Shown piece by piece: positions 36,345-47,355 of a stretch of DNA of 64,000 nt (position 1 is its first letter; each line of letters begins with the position of its first letter). Location: contig NC_068971.1 of the NCBI RefSeq assembly GCF_016808095.1, forward strand, positions 3,732,501 to 3,796,500, read 5' to 3'. This DNA comes from Vigna angularis. Taxonomy: Eukaryota; Streptophyta; Magnoliopsida; Fabales; Fabaceae. The translations under genes were made by a program, and so were the position numbers. The notes under the pieces were generated by a model. The model saw only the letters and a program-made list of their open reading frames with translations. It ran no database searches and was not told the DNA's origin.

Positions 36345-38780
36345 TGTTATAGAGCATATAGGTATGTTAAAATAATGAGATCGATTATTTTAATTTAAAA
36401 TAATCTTATAATATAAATAGAATTTTATAAACACTTCTCATTATTCTAAGAACACTTCATCTCTCTAGAACTCAATTCCTCACAGTTCTCTGACTTCTCT
36501 CTACAATCTCTCTCTGCTAAGTTATCTGTTCAACGATAAGGAGGTGCCTAGACGATCTTGGCGTTGAGGACTTCGTTTTGGACCGATTAATTTCGTGTTC
36601 TTCAGCTGGTAAGTGGTTTCCATTTCTGTCTGTTCTTCTCTGGGCTGTGAGCACGCGATGATTCTGTATTGCATGTGGTTAATTGTTCCTCTTTCCAATT
36701 TCTAGCTCAAATTAGGTTCTAAGTGTTGTTATCTATCACCAATTGGTGAGTTGTAGGTTTTTGTTGAGTTTCCTTGCAGGGCAAGGTACGGTTGGAGCGT
36801 TTTTGTGTTTGAGGTTGTTTATCCCTGAGGTAAGGGAAGCTAAGTTGTGTTTCAGTTATCAGTTTGTGTTGTATGGGATAATTCTGTGTTATTGTGCTGT
36901 TTGGTTGAAAATTTAGCTGATGAATGTGTGTTGTATGGGATAACTCTGTGTTATGTGCTACTGTAATTGAATGTATATTCAGGTGTAAAATCTGGTATTG
37001 TGGTGATTAAGTAAGTGTGAGGTGATTTGAGTGTGTTTAGTGAGTTTTAGAGGAAGTGAGGTAGTGAATTTGAGTAGTAATGGCCAAGGGCTGTTAGGGA
37101 CTGTTGGGGTAGTGTAGATAGGTTATATGTGACTGGTTTGAGTCATCAAAATGGTCAAAAACAGGTTCAAAGTGGTAGAATTGGTTTTGAGTCTCTAAGT
37201 TGATGAATTGGAGGTTTTAGAGTAGAGTTTGGTGCATAAACACTTTAGATTGAGGATAGGAAGGTCTAGAATCATTTAGTCAAGTCTTAGTAAGTATATA
37301 CAACGAATTAGGAATGTTAGAAGTTGGCAAAGTTGAGTAGAATTGGTGAAGAGGGGTTGAGTTGCATAATTCTGCAGAATTTCGTTCTGTAGATTATGCA
37401 GACTCGTTGTGCGAATGGATTCGCATAGCGAGTCACCTTGGCGAGGTACTCTCTGTCAAGACACTCGCATAGCGATTTGGTGCGTTGTGCGAGTGAAGTG
37501 AGAGGGTTGCTCTCTGTTTGTAAATCCGCATAGCGAATCTAATCGTTATGCGACTGGCTGGGGTCTGGAACCATTGTTCTTTTTATTCGAACAACGAGTG
37601 GGTCTCGCTCTGCGAGTGTTTGAGGAGTCAAGTCTCTGTCTGAGGTTCTCACATAGCGAGTTGGGATGCTATGCGAGGGGTTGGGGTCTGATGCATTTTC
37701 ACAGTTTATTCGCATAGCGAGTTTAGTCGCTATGCGAGAGATCAAGAGTTGTTGGTCTCTGTATAAGGTTTTCGCAAGGCGAGTTAGGTCGTTGTGCGAG
37801 AAGCTTATAGCCTCGCTATGCGAAGGTGTGCGCTGTGCGAGAGGTGCATTTCTAGTTCAAGTTCTTGTGTGCTCTTTTGTTGTTTTTATATGAATCAATG
37901 AGGGTTGTATGAAGTAAAGTGAAGTTGTAACCTGTAATATCTGTGGCTATTGTTGTATGTTTATTTCAAAGTATGTATAATGGACATAATTCCATGATCC
38001 TCAAGGAGAGGAGACATGGTGGTGCCCTATGTTGTAATTCAAAGTGGAATCTCTAGTTGAGATTCAAGTAAGTTTAGAATGATCTGCATGGTAGCTTAGT
38101 CTTGGGGGTTTTCCTAACACTCCAATGGTCTTTCATTCTCAAGTAGAGATGATTGATCCATGTCGTGAGGAGTAGCAAGAGGTCCTAGTCTTGGGTGCTT
38201 CCAGTATGACCCAAGGTGAGTGATAACAGACTAACCTCGTGAGTGTAGTAGGGTGAAACCCATTGGCAACGGCTTTGCAAAGCAGTAGAAGCCACCACGA
38301 GTGCATAACCCGCCATAGCTCGGCAATCATTCTAAGTCCGGACAGTTAAAGTCAGTGTGGTGTTATGTGTGAAAGATTTAAGTGATGTGGATGAATAATA
38401 TGTTTGTATGAATTTAATTGATTTGAAGTATGATTGATTATGTTTTAAACTAGCTTACCCTGTTGTATGCTTGTGTTTTGTATGATTCTGCTGTTTTTCT
38501 TCTGCGATGACCATCCTTTGGATGTGAGCAACGGAAGAAGAGGTTTCCATGGAGCAAACTTTGGATGGAGGTGATGTTGCTGAGTAGTTGCCTTAGTTCA
38601 ATAGAACCTTGTGTACAGTTTTGAGTAGACTTTAGTCTGTGTATAAAGTTTTAAATTTATAGTTGTTTTTGGATGACTGTAAAGATATCACTTTATGCTT
38701 TAGATGGATAACTGTACTACTTTATCATGCATGTTGCTTCTCTTTAATATATTTTACACTATATATTTTGGGATGTTACA
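36345..38780 (+). mobile_element. LTR-type element A (left end uncertain)
   Basis: A block less AT-rich than its surroundings. It ends TTTTGGGATGTTACA at 38780, parallel to TTTTTGGGATGTCACA at the end of the solo LTR at 50266. Landmarks shared with that element in the same order are a CTCTCT-rich stretch, AGCTGGTA, GTAAGGGAAGCT, AGGTCCTAGT, GACTAACCTCG, TCCGGACAGT and GCTTACCCT. The left end is not resolved; TGTTA occurs at 36345 and 36365 but no matching 5-bp duplication was found. There is no gag-pol, so it is probably a solo LTR or truncated element. Open frames inside it run through the dyad repeats and are not genes. Confidence 0.65.
37395..37845. repeat. Cluster of TCGCATAGCGA / TCGCTATGCGA dyad motifs
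   Basis: About fifteen exact or near copies of an 11-bp motif in both orientations (for example TCGCATAGCGAG, TCGTTATGCGA, TTGTGCGA, CTCTGCGAG) within 450 bp. At 37710-37720 and 37727-37737 two perfect 11-bp inverted copies flank a 6-base loop, giving a strong potential hairpin. Confidence 0.9.
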
Positions 38781-39062
38781 TTTTTAATCAATGCAAATTA
38801 TTTCTAATATCAATTTGATTGGCTATAAGGGGAAAACTGATATTGTCTTTTTATTTTAACCTAGATGAACTGTTATAATTATAATTTAACATTGTATCCG
38901 GCTGTAATTTATATGTCAATTTTTCTTTGTTAGTATTTGATATGAATGTATTTTTCGATATGATTTTGAAGCATGTAAAAATATAGTTAAATTTGAGAAC
39001 TTTAAATTTGTTATTCTGTAAATCAAAATTACAAAGCATAGCATTTACAAGAACACTCAACA

Positions 39063-39290
39063 ATGTTAGATCTAGCCAGTAAACTACTACCACCACCATC
39101 TTCACCCACCAATTCATCCATTTCCTCCTCTGATCTTGACACCGAGGTAATAATTTTACCCTCAACAAAATCAAACTCAACTCTCATAATTTCTAAAGTT
39201 TCGTTATTTCCACCTATTTATTTCATTTTACTTCTGGGTTTTCCATTTTCATAGTCTACGGGATCCTACTTCCATGACAGGAGCACACAC
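39063..39290 (+). pseudogene. Possible truncated 5' exons of an unrecognised gene
   Basis: An ATG at 39063 opens MLDLASKLLPPPSSPTNSS followed by a Ser-rich stretch ending DLDTE, where a donor-like GAG/GTAATA occurs at 39148. An acceptor-like TTTTCATAG near 39252 is followed by TCTACGGGATCCTACTTCC (STGSYFHDRS). The amino-acid pattern looks like a real host protein N terminus, but I cannot name the family. The sequence then runs into the T-rich start of an LTR-type element, so the gene would have been cut by that insertion. A one-base shift just before the break is also suspected. Low confidence. Confidence 0.3.
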
Positions 39291-41459
39291 TGGGCACTTT
39301 TATGGGTATCAGCTTGTTTTGTTTTTACTTTATTTTATTTTATCTTATTTTATTAGTTTTTTTATTTTTATTCTATTTTTATTTTATTTTAATTTTTATT
39401 ATTTAGAGTTATTTCATTTTATTCTTTTTTTTCTTTTACGTTAGTTGTTTAGTTTTATTTTTATCTTCTTTTGGTTTAATTTTTATGTTAAACGTTAACA
39501 AAACAAAAAAAATCTAAGAAAAAAGAAAAAGAAAAAAAAAATAGAAAAACGCAATAGTCAATTAAGCCTTTTAGGAATAACAGACTTGTGCTTCTCCCCA
39601 TTCTCAATCTAGACAAGCACGAGTTGAGCTCTCTTTCCTGGGACATACCACAGCTCACAGCATTCTTAATATAGAAGATTGTTTCCCCTGCAACAAGGTG
39701 CTCACAGTGTACAAACCCAAAAATCCCTACGCAGAGCTACAATCATACATCAAGGAGGAAAGGATCTCTGATTTGTTTTGATCGATTGATCCAATTGAAA
39801 CATAAAAAGAGAAAAAAAGACAAGGAGGAAATGGAAAATCCTAAGGGATACGTTCTGATCATCTACCAAGCAGAGGGGAATCCCGGAAACATTTTTTTCA
39901 CGGAAACAAAAAGAAAAATTGATCCCTCTTCATACACACAACACTCATTTCTCACTCGAACAGAAAAAAGGCCCTCCTCATCATTAGTTCATCTGGGATT
40001 TACCCTCCCATCTTTTTCAACACACTCAAAACCAGAGGACCCATCATTTCCCATCTTCCATTCACACAACAGGACCCTCACCATCAACCAGAATCCACTC
40101 TCGTTAGCACTATCATTGTCGTAGCTCGCGGGCACTTACGGAGCAAGGAAAAGCTAGAACGCGAAAGGTAAGTCTTCACTCTTAAATTGCTCATATGCTA
40201 TGAATGTTTGGGTCATTGATGGTTGTTGTCTGCTTGTATTGGGTTGATATCTGCTTCCATTTGATTTGATAACGCTTGGCATGGTTTGCTTGCTCAATTT
40301 GAACTAAAGATGTAATTATACCGGGGTATATATTGTCTGTTACTTCTGGTTTGCTTTTGTGCCCTCCCTTACCACTCAATCATCCCCAACTCCAGCACCA
40401 TAAACATGGCCTTGCTATATCCCATCACCTGAAAAACAGAGAATCAATTCTCACATTCACACCCATACGCACACAAGCACGTTCCAATGCATACCTTGTA
40501 CAATGAAGCTGTGAAAATCCATTTTCGGTCTCTCCTCTTCGAAGACATAGAGCAGCACGAGCTCTCAGATTTTCCACAGTCTTCAACGTTTCTGTTCATC
40601 TCCAATCCCCAACAAAATTGAATCCTCAAGCAAGAAACACTACCTCTCTAATCACGACATCATGGTCTAGTGATGATTATCAATGGTACCGATAAGGAGT
40701 CGCATCTCGCGGTGGTGGATCTGTAAGAAGGCGAGCCCAAATCGAAAGAAAGAAAAACGGGGTAGTGTCAATGGTGGCATCCTAGGCTGTTGGTGGCGGA
40801 GCCGAGGCGGTTGTCGGCGTCAGTCGCGTGTATCGACGGTGAGTTTGGGCTGTGCGTGAAAAAGAGAAGGAGAGAGAGTGGAAACCCCTGCCTTCGGGCT
40901 GTGCCAAATCGGAGGGTGACAAGGGAGAGCATTCTCCCTGAGGTTGTTTCCAGACTAGAAGATGGAGCGGCTCGATGCGGAAGAAGGTCTATTAGAGCGA
41001 TTCTCTCTCACGCGTGAAGAGAAAAAGAAAAGGGGGAATGGCCTGGTGCCTTAGCTGACGATGGCTCCGGTGGCGCGCGTCGTTACTGGCGACGCCATAA
41101 ATGGCGGTTCACGACGGTCGGTTTGAAGAAGTGGTGGTGCATGTGCGACGGAGGCAAACCCTTCCATGCGTTGTCGTTTTCGAAGCGAGGAAAGAGAGAG
41201 AGGGCGGTGACGCCGTGGCCGGCGGTGGCTTCGGCTGAGTGGTGTCGCCGGCGACGCCAAGGCGGGTAGGAGGCGATGGCGTGCGAACCCCATCCCTAGG
41301 CTGTTCGAGAGAATGAGACTTTGAGTCTCCGATGTGCTTGAGTTGAGTGAGTGAGAAATGAGGGGAGGATGTGAAAACCCCTAAAGGGGATTCTGAGCTT
41401 GGGGTGGACAATGCTTGGGCCAGCGCTGGGCCAAACCAATTAAAAAAAACTCTTTTTCT

Positions 41460-41670
41460 GCATCCCTTGGTTCCCATTTCACAGCCCTTTTCGTTTGGGC
41501 TTAAGCCCAATCTGTCCCTAAAGAAAAACACCTTTTCCTCCTTGCACCCTCTTTGTTGCCTTTTCTCTTTGGGCTTAAGCTCATTCTGTCTAAAAAAACA
41601 TTTTCTTCCTTCCACACCTTATCTTTGGTTCACACCTCCTTTGCTTTTGGGCTTGAGCCCAGTCTATTTA
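41460..41670. repeat. Three spaced TGGGCTTAAGCCCA-type palindromes
   Basis: TTTGGGCTTAAGCCCA, TTTGGGCTTAAGCTCA and TTTGGGCTTGAGCCCA lie about 75-85 bp apart in a degenerate repeat that also contains CTTTTCNTTTGGGC and TCTGTC. The first is a perfect 14-bp palindrome. Confidence 0.85.
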
Positions 41671-41909
41671 TAAAAATGGTTTGGAGACTTCCCTTTTCTC
41701 ATTTAAGCACCTCCACACCCTTTTTATTATTTTATTTTTCTTTTTTTTACTTCTTATTTTGTTTTACTTTTATTTTATCAATTTTTTTAATTTATTTTTT
41801 TATTCCTTATTTCTATTTTTCTATTTCCTTTTTCCTTTTTTAAACATTTATCTACTTTTTCAATATATAAATATTAAAAACAACAAAAATATTTTTTTGT
41901 AAAAAAGGA

Positions 41910-42065
41910 TTAAACACATGTGTGATCGCTCCTATCGTACTTGTGCTAAAAACATTTTCTCTTTCTTTTATAAAAAAATACCAAAGAATGTTTTAAAGGT
42001 TAAACACATGTGTGATCGCTTGCATCGTCCTTGTGTTAAAAAACCTTTTCCCTTTCTTATATAAA
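41910..42065 (+). repeat. Tandem pair of about 90 bp with ACACATGTGT palindrome
   Basis: Two head-to-tail copies begin at TTAAACACATGTGTGATCGC (near 41910 and 42000), followed by ATCGTNCTTGTG and a TTTCTTNTATAAAAATACCAAA tail. A second duplicated phrase (ACTACGT ... ATACGTAG) follows at about 42140-42360. Confidence 0.8.
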
Positions 42066-42697
42066 AATACCAAAAATATAAAATCTTCAAAAACTAAAAA
42101 CATCCACATTTTCAAACAACAAACAATCTCTCAGCCAGAACTACGTGATCCTTGATTCTCCATCAAGAGTGGAGATACGTAGGAGTAAGGCTAGTCCTTG
42201 TCAGGTTCACTTCCCCAACAATCCAAATTTATCCATAATCAATTTCTCAAATAAATTTCTCAAACAAATTTCTCAAACAATTCCTCAAACAAAATTTTCA
42301 AGCAGTTTCTAAAAGAACTACGTAACCCTGATTTCTCATTTTGAATGAGTATACGTAGAAGCAAGGTCAATCATTGTCGGACTCAAAAAACTAAAAAATA
42401 TATTTTGTTTCTTTAGAGTTTTATTTTAGGGGATAGTTAAACATTTTGAAAACCACATCACATTTGCGTATTTAGTTAAAGGTACTACCTTCGGCTAGGC
42501 GTTGTAGGGTGCTAATACATTCCCTACGCGTAACCGACTCCCGAACCCAGAATCTCATTTTCGTAGACCATGCCTTTTCATTTTATGATTTTTCCGTAGT
42601 TTTTCAGAATAAACTATGGTGGCGACTCCAAATCTCTTTTCAAAACCCGTTTCTCTTTTTGGATCGTCGTCCCATCGATTCCGGCTGCGACAATTAT

Positions 42698-44436
42698 TAT
42701 TTTATTTGTAATGTACTTATTATTTATTTTTCTTAAATTTAAATTTACAATTACTTATTAAATGGAATACAAATTCATAATTTGATAAATATTTACAAAT
42801 TATTCATAAGTATTAGTTGTATAATAGTAAATTCAAATAAAATATTCCAAATTTTATTACATATTATAATAAAATTTATTAATTATTTTTTGTATTATTT
42901 TTAATAATTAAATTCATTTTAAAAGTTAAATTATATATTATAAATAATATATAATAATATTTTTATACAAAATCTTATTAAATCTATTTTGAACTTAAAA
43001 TTTATTCTATATCAAACAATTGTAAGAAACATTTAATAATATATCGATCGAACAAATATAAACAAAATTCATTTAGCACTTTTACTTAATAATATAAAAT
43101 ATATTTGTTGGTGTAAATATTTATATATTAAATAATATTTTTATTCTTTTATAATTATTTATTTATTATTATTATAATTTAAAAGACAATATATCAATTT
43201 TATAGAATTTATTTTTATTATTAAACATTAAATATTGTTTAAAATAATGCCCGTGCGTTCCACGGGTGCACGACAATTGTGGTATACATAAAGGACACTT
43301 CATCAACAAATCCATCCCGTGGCCCTCTTTCGTTGTCCTCTTTCTGATGGGTTGACTCAGTAAATAATTCCACTTTACAATGAAAGATTGTTGTACTAGG
43401 TTTCAGTCTCTGACTCAGATGTCTCTCTCTCTTCACATACTTTAAAAGAAAATAAAAAAAGTTTAAAATTTTACTAAAAAATATTTTATTTACTTTTAAA
43501 ACATAATTTTAATGTCAATGTTCCGAATTTTATTATTTTAATTTAATTAATTTTCATTTCTTAAATGAAATAGTTTTACTTATTTTCAAATTAAAATCAA
43601 ATTTAATTTTATATAAATATTATACTATATTTTTATTACAATTTAAATTATTATTAAATATTTTAACAATGTTAAAGTTATTTAAATTTATATTTTACAT
43701 TAAACTTTATTTAAAATTATTTTAAAGATGTTAATATAAATTAATATTTTTATACTTTATATAAATTTACTTCTAACTCATTTGTATCAATTTTTTTATT
43801 TAAACGTCACGATATAAAATAGATGAAAAACATTAAAGTATAAAAAGTAGTTCTTATGAAAATTCTTTTATTTCAATTATTTCCGTGAAGATATAAGCGT
43901 TTAAAAATTTTATAAAAAAAGCATTTTTATTTAAGAGATAAAGAAAAAACTGAAAACCGAAACACTACCCTTTGATTTTGAAAACAAAAATATTTTTCAA
44001 TCAAATATAAAATTAAGATATTTCTCTTGTAAAGTCGAGGTTATCGGTGAAAAAACATAAGTGAATTAATCCAATTGATAATAATAATGTTTTAACTTAA
44101 ATTAATTATTATTAATATATTTTAATAAACACAAATTTTTTATATTTATTTGATATTATTTTTTCTTATTTTTATTTTTTTAAAAGATTAAAAAATTCAC
44201 TTTTTGATACTCCTTTTATTTTTATAAAATATCTATCGTTATTTTTCGTTTATGTACTCGTTTTCCACGAGGCAGAAGTATCCTACAGGGGCTTCTCAGA
44301 AAATTTCTAATAACCGAAATTATTGCGTCATGAAAATCCAGTCCAAACGTATGCATGAAAAATGAGCTACCTAAATTTTTCCAACGCTTATTTATTGCGT
44401 GCATGAGAAACATCGTTTAGTGAAGAAAGTAAAACC
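42698..44436. other. AT-rich intergenic and P450 promoter region
   Basis: No gene is supported. CCCGTGCGTTCCACGGG near 43249-43265 can fold into a hairpin with 6-bp arms in otherwise AT-rich DNA. The last few hundred bases presumably hold the promoter of the CYP716A-like gene, but no TATA box is convincing at the expected distance. Confidence 0.4.
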
Positions 44437-46518
44437 ATGGAACAGTTCTATCTCTCCCTTCTGCTCCTGTTTGTGTCTATCATCCCTCTCTCATTTCTCT
44501 TCCTTTTCTACAGGCATAATGCTCAGTCCCTCGTCCCCAACTTGCCACCGGGAAATATGGGGCTTCCGGTGGTCGGCGAGAGCATTGAGTTTCTATCATT
44601 ATGGTGGAAAGGGAATCCAGAGAAGTTCATATACGAACGCATGGCAAAGTACTCTTCCAAAGTGTTCAAGACCTCTATCTTTGGCGAGAATACAGTCATG
44701 GTCTGTGGAGCCGCATGCAACAAGTTCTTGTTCTCTAACGAAAACAAACTGGTCATGTCTTGGTGGCCAGACAACGTCAACAAGATATTCCCAGCGGCGC
44801 TGGAAAACTCTAAGCTTGAAGCCAAGAAACTGAGAACATACTCCCTCAGTTCCTCAGCGCCCAAGCCCTCCAACGTTACATTAGCGTCATGGACACCGTT
44901 GCCCAAAGACACTTTGCTTTGGATTGGGAGAACAACACCTGTGTTACCGTGTTCCCCTTGGCCAAAAGGTCATTATTCATTGCTAACTTTTTTCTTTCTC
45001 GAGACACTCATGGAGTTGGCTAGTTCGATAAGTTCCATTTTCAGTGAACTTGTTAACTTAGGAAACGTAGATGGTTTCCTTACTTGCATGCGACAAGCTT
45101 TACATAATTCAAAACTTAGATAACAAGACAAAATGGACTAAGGTTTCATTCTAATTAACAACAAAGAATTGCAAATGAAGTTGACTGAAAACCTAGTAAT
45201 TAAAATAATATTATAAACGGAACCTCGGATCTTAGATCGTTTATTTGACGTTGTTTTTTTTCATCTGGTGTTTTGTTTACCTTTTCGTGTTGACCAACAT
45301 ATCACAGGTATACCTTCTGGGTGGCTTGCCGTCTGTTCGTGAACGTTGAAGATCCTATCCATGTCACAAAATTGTTGGAGTCTTTCAGTAGAATAGCCCC
45401 AGGAATCATGTCAGTGCCCATTGACTTGCCTGGAACTCCGTTCAACAAAGCCATCAAGGCCTCCGAGTTCGTTAGGGAGAAGCTATTGAAGATCATCATA
45501 CAGAGGAGAAAGGACCTGGCTAATGGAACAGCCTCACTAAATCAAGACATTTTGTCACACATGTTATCATCATGCGATGAGAATGGACAATATTTGAATG
45601 ACCGATTTATTGTTAACAAGATCCTTGGCCTGTTGGTAGGAGGCCACGACACTGCAAGTTCTGTGTGCACTTTTGTCGTCAAATACCTTGCTGAGCTCCC
45701 TCCCAATATTTATGAAAATGTCTACCAGGGTATATCACTCTCTTACTTGGTCTCATTTGAAAATTAAAAGGTTGTCTTTTTTACAAAGTTCTAACCATAA
45801 ACTATCATAGATATAAATATTATTATTTTCTTAAAAGTTATATATAGAAGGATGATTTTTAGTATTAGCGATGTAAAGAATACATTCCTAATATTAAAGT
45901 CTTGCATGATGATCTGTTTCATTTGTCTCGTAATTTGGTCAGAACAAATGGAGATAGCAAAAGGGAAAGCTGCGGGAGAATTGTTGAATTGGGATGACAT
46001 CCAGAAGATGAAATATTCGTGGAATGTTGCTTGTGAAGTAATGAGACTGGCGCCTCCACTCCAGGGTGCTTTCAGGGAAGCCATGGATGACTTTGTGTTA
46101 AATGGATTCTCAATTCCAAAAGGGTGGAAGGTATTTGTAGAACTCTGGCAAAACTACAATTAGTCCATAAAAGTATGGTCCTATAAATAGAAGAGTAAGT
46201 GTTTTGTTGGTGATGCAGTTGTATTGGACAGCAAGTTCAACACACAAGAATCCAGAGTGCTTCGCAGAACCAGAGAAGTTTGATCCGAGTAGATTTGAAG
46301 GAACAGGACCAGCTCCTTATACTTATGTACCATTTGGAGGAGGGCCAAGGATGTGCCCTGGAAAAGAGTATGCTCGAATGGAAATATTGGTGTTCATGCA
46401 CAACTTGGTCAAAAGGTTCAAATGGGAAGCCATTTATCCTCATGAGAAAATTTTTATTGATCCCATGCCCGTTCCTGCAAAAGGCCTTCCTGTTCGTCTT
46501 TATCCTCACCAACCTTGA
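44437..46518 (+). pseudogene. CYP716A: CYP716A-type cytochrome P450 (beta-amyrin 28-oxidase-like) with a one-base frameshift
   Basis: Four exons: 44437-44968, 45308-45729, 45943-46130 and 46219-46518, all with GT-AG borders. The N-terminal membrane anchor is MEQFYLSLLLLFVSIIPLSF, followed by the proline-rich hinge LPPGNMG. Later come the I-helix GGHDTAS, the K-helix ExxR (EVMR), FDPSRFEG and the haem loop [15 protein letters not shown] with the Cys ligand. Members of this ER-bound family oxidise the C-28 methyl of triterpenes such as beta-amyrin. The exons total 1,442 bases, one short of a 480-residue frame. One base is missing at about 44836-44840, after residues AKKLR, and beyond it the family sequence continues in another frame down to the exon-1 donor. 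Every other part looks intact, so this is either a very young pseudogene or a sequence error. Confidence 0.88.
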
Positions 46519-46924
46519 ATTCAAGGACATATATTTCTATATTTTTCTACCAATCTCAATCCTTGTAAGTTATAACGTATGAATAATGTCTCTTCTTATA
46601 TATACATATGCGATGTGATATGTTATAGGCTTTTATGTCCGACCTATGTTGATGTAATGTTCGGAGAAGTAAATTTATTTATGCTAAAATATCATACTTA
46701 AATTTACGTCTCACGCATATATAATTGACGTAAACTTAGGTCTGATGTATATATTGCCGACGTAATGATTTAGCTTATTTTTCTTTATTTGAAGTCAAAA
46801 TTTATCTCCTATGAATGTTTAATGCAAGCCAAATGAACATATATACAAAAAAAATTATAGAACACAAACAAATGAATAATCTAAAAGTTGTATACATATC
46901 TAAGGTGTGAAAGCATGAATAATC

Positions 46925-47041
46925 TGATAAAAAGTGGACTTTAAACCTAACTCAATCTCACAAAATCGACTTGTAAGATGAGATTTGTACTCACTTATAT
47001 ACTATAAATTGATCTTATCTTTAGTCAATTTGGGACTTTCA
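46925..47041 (-). mobile_element. TRIM-like LTR remnant, inverted
   Basis: 117 bp reading on the minus strand TGAAAGTCCCAAATTGAC ... TTTATAGTATATAAGTGAG ... TTGTGAGATTGAGTTAGG and ending TTTATCA. It is the same family as 9647-9745 in opposite orientation. No target-site duplication or second LTR was found. Confidence 0.6.
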
Positions 47042-47355
47042 GAATACAAGAAAACACCACTAAAACTTTCAGAATTTTTTAAGCAGTACGTGTATCTTAA
47101 ATAAATCTCTAAAGTATAGAAAAATGGTAAAAAGTACTACAAAAATAAAAACATATATAAATGATAGAACTTTTTAAATTTCAGTCCTTCAATCTCCATA
47201 AGGTATTACCCATTGTATTCTTTGTTCATTTTCAATAACTTTCATTTTTGAAATATCTTCATATGATATGATGCTCATAACAAAAATTCTGATTATTTAA
47301 AGTTTTTAACCACTAAATCTTAACAACTCTAAATCTATGATTAATATGTGAGATG

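Larger units (their letters stand above)
39300..42692 (+). mobile_element. Ogre/Tat-like LTR (probable solo LTR; left end uncertain)
   Basis: The right part carries phrases characteristic of long Ty3/Gypsy Tat-Ogre LTRs: AACTACGT ... GATACGTAGG, GGGTGCTAATACATTCCC, CGTAACCGACTCCCGAACCC, GGTGGCGACTCC, GGATCGTCGTCCC and the terminus GGCTGCGACA at 42692. The left part is T-rich and then GC-rich (40650-41300). The left border is not fixed. A 5-bp duplication partner for ATTAT (42693-42697) was not found near 39.3-39.6 kb. No gag-pol is present. Several reading frames longer than 70 codons in the GC-rich part overlap each other on both strands and look like LTR sequence, not genes. Confidence 0.65.

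Noticed and set aside
37395..37845. CRISPR-like array of short palindromic repeats
   Set aside because: Spacing is irregular, orientation alternates, repeats are 11 bp, there are no cas genes and the context is plant nuclear DNA.
40790..41850. Several frames of 75-168 codons on both strands as genes
   Set aside because: They lie inside an Ogre/Tat-like LTR, overlap one another, and are low-complexity (Phe-rich or Pro/Ser-rich) with no family signature.
43249..43265. Helitron 3' hairpin (CCCGTG...CACGGG)
   Set aside because: No CTRR terminus follows and no TC start could be matched; a single short hairpin is not enough.
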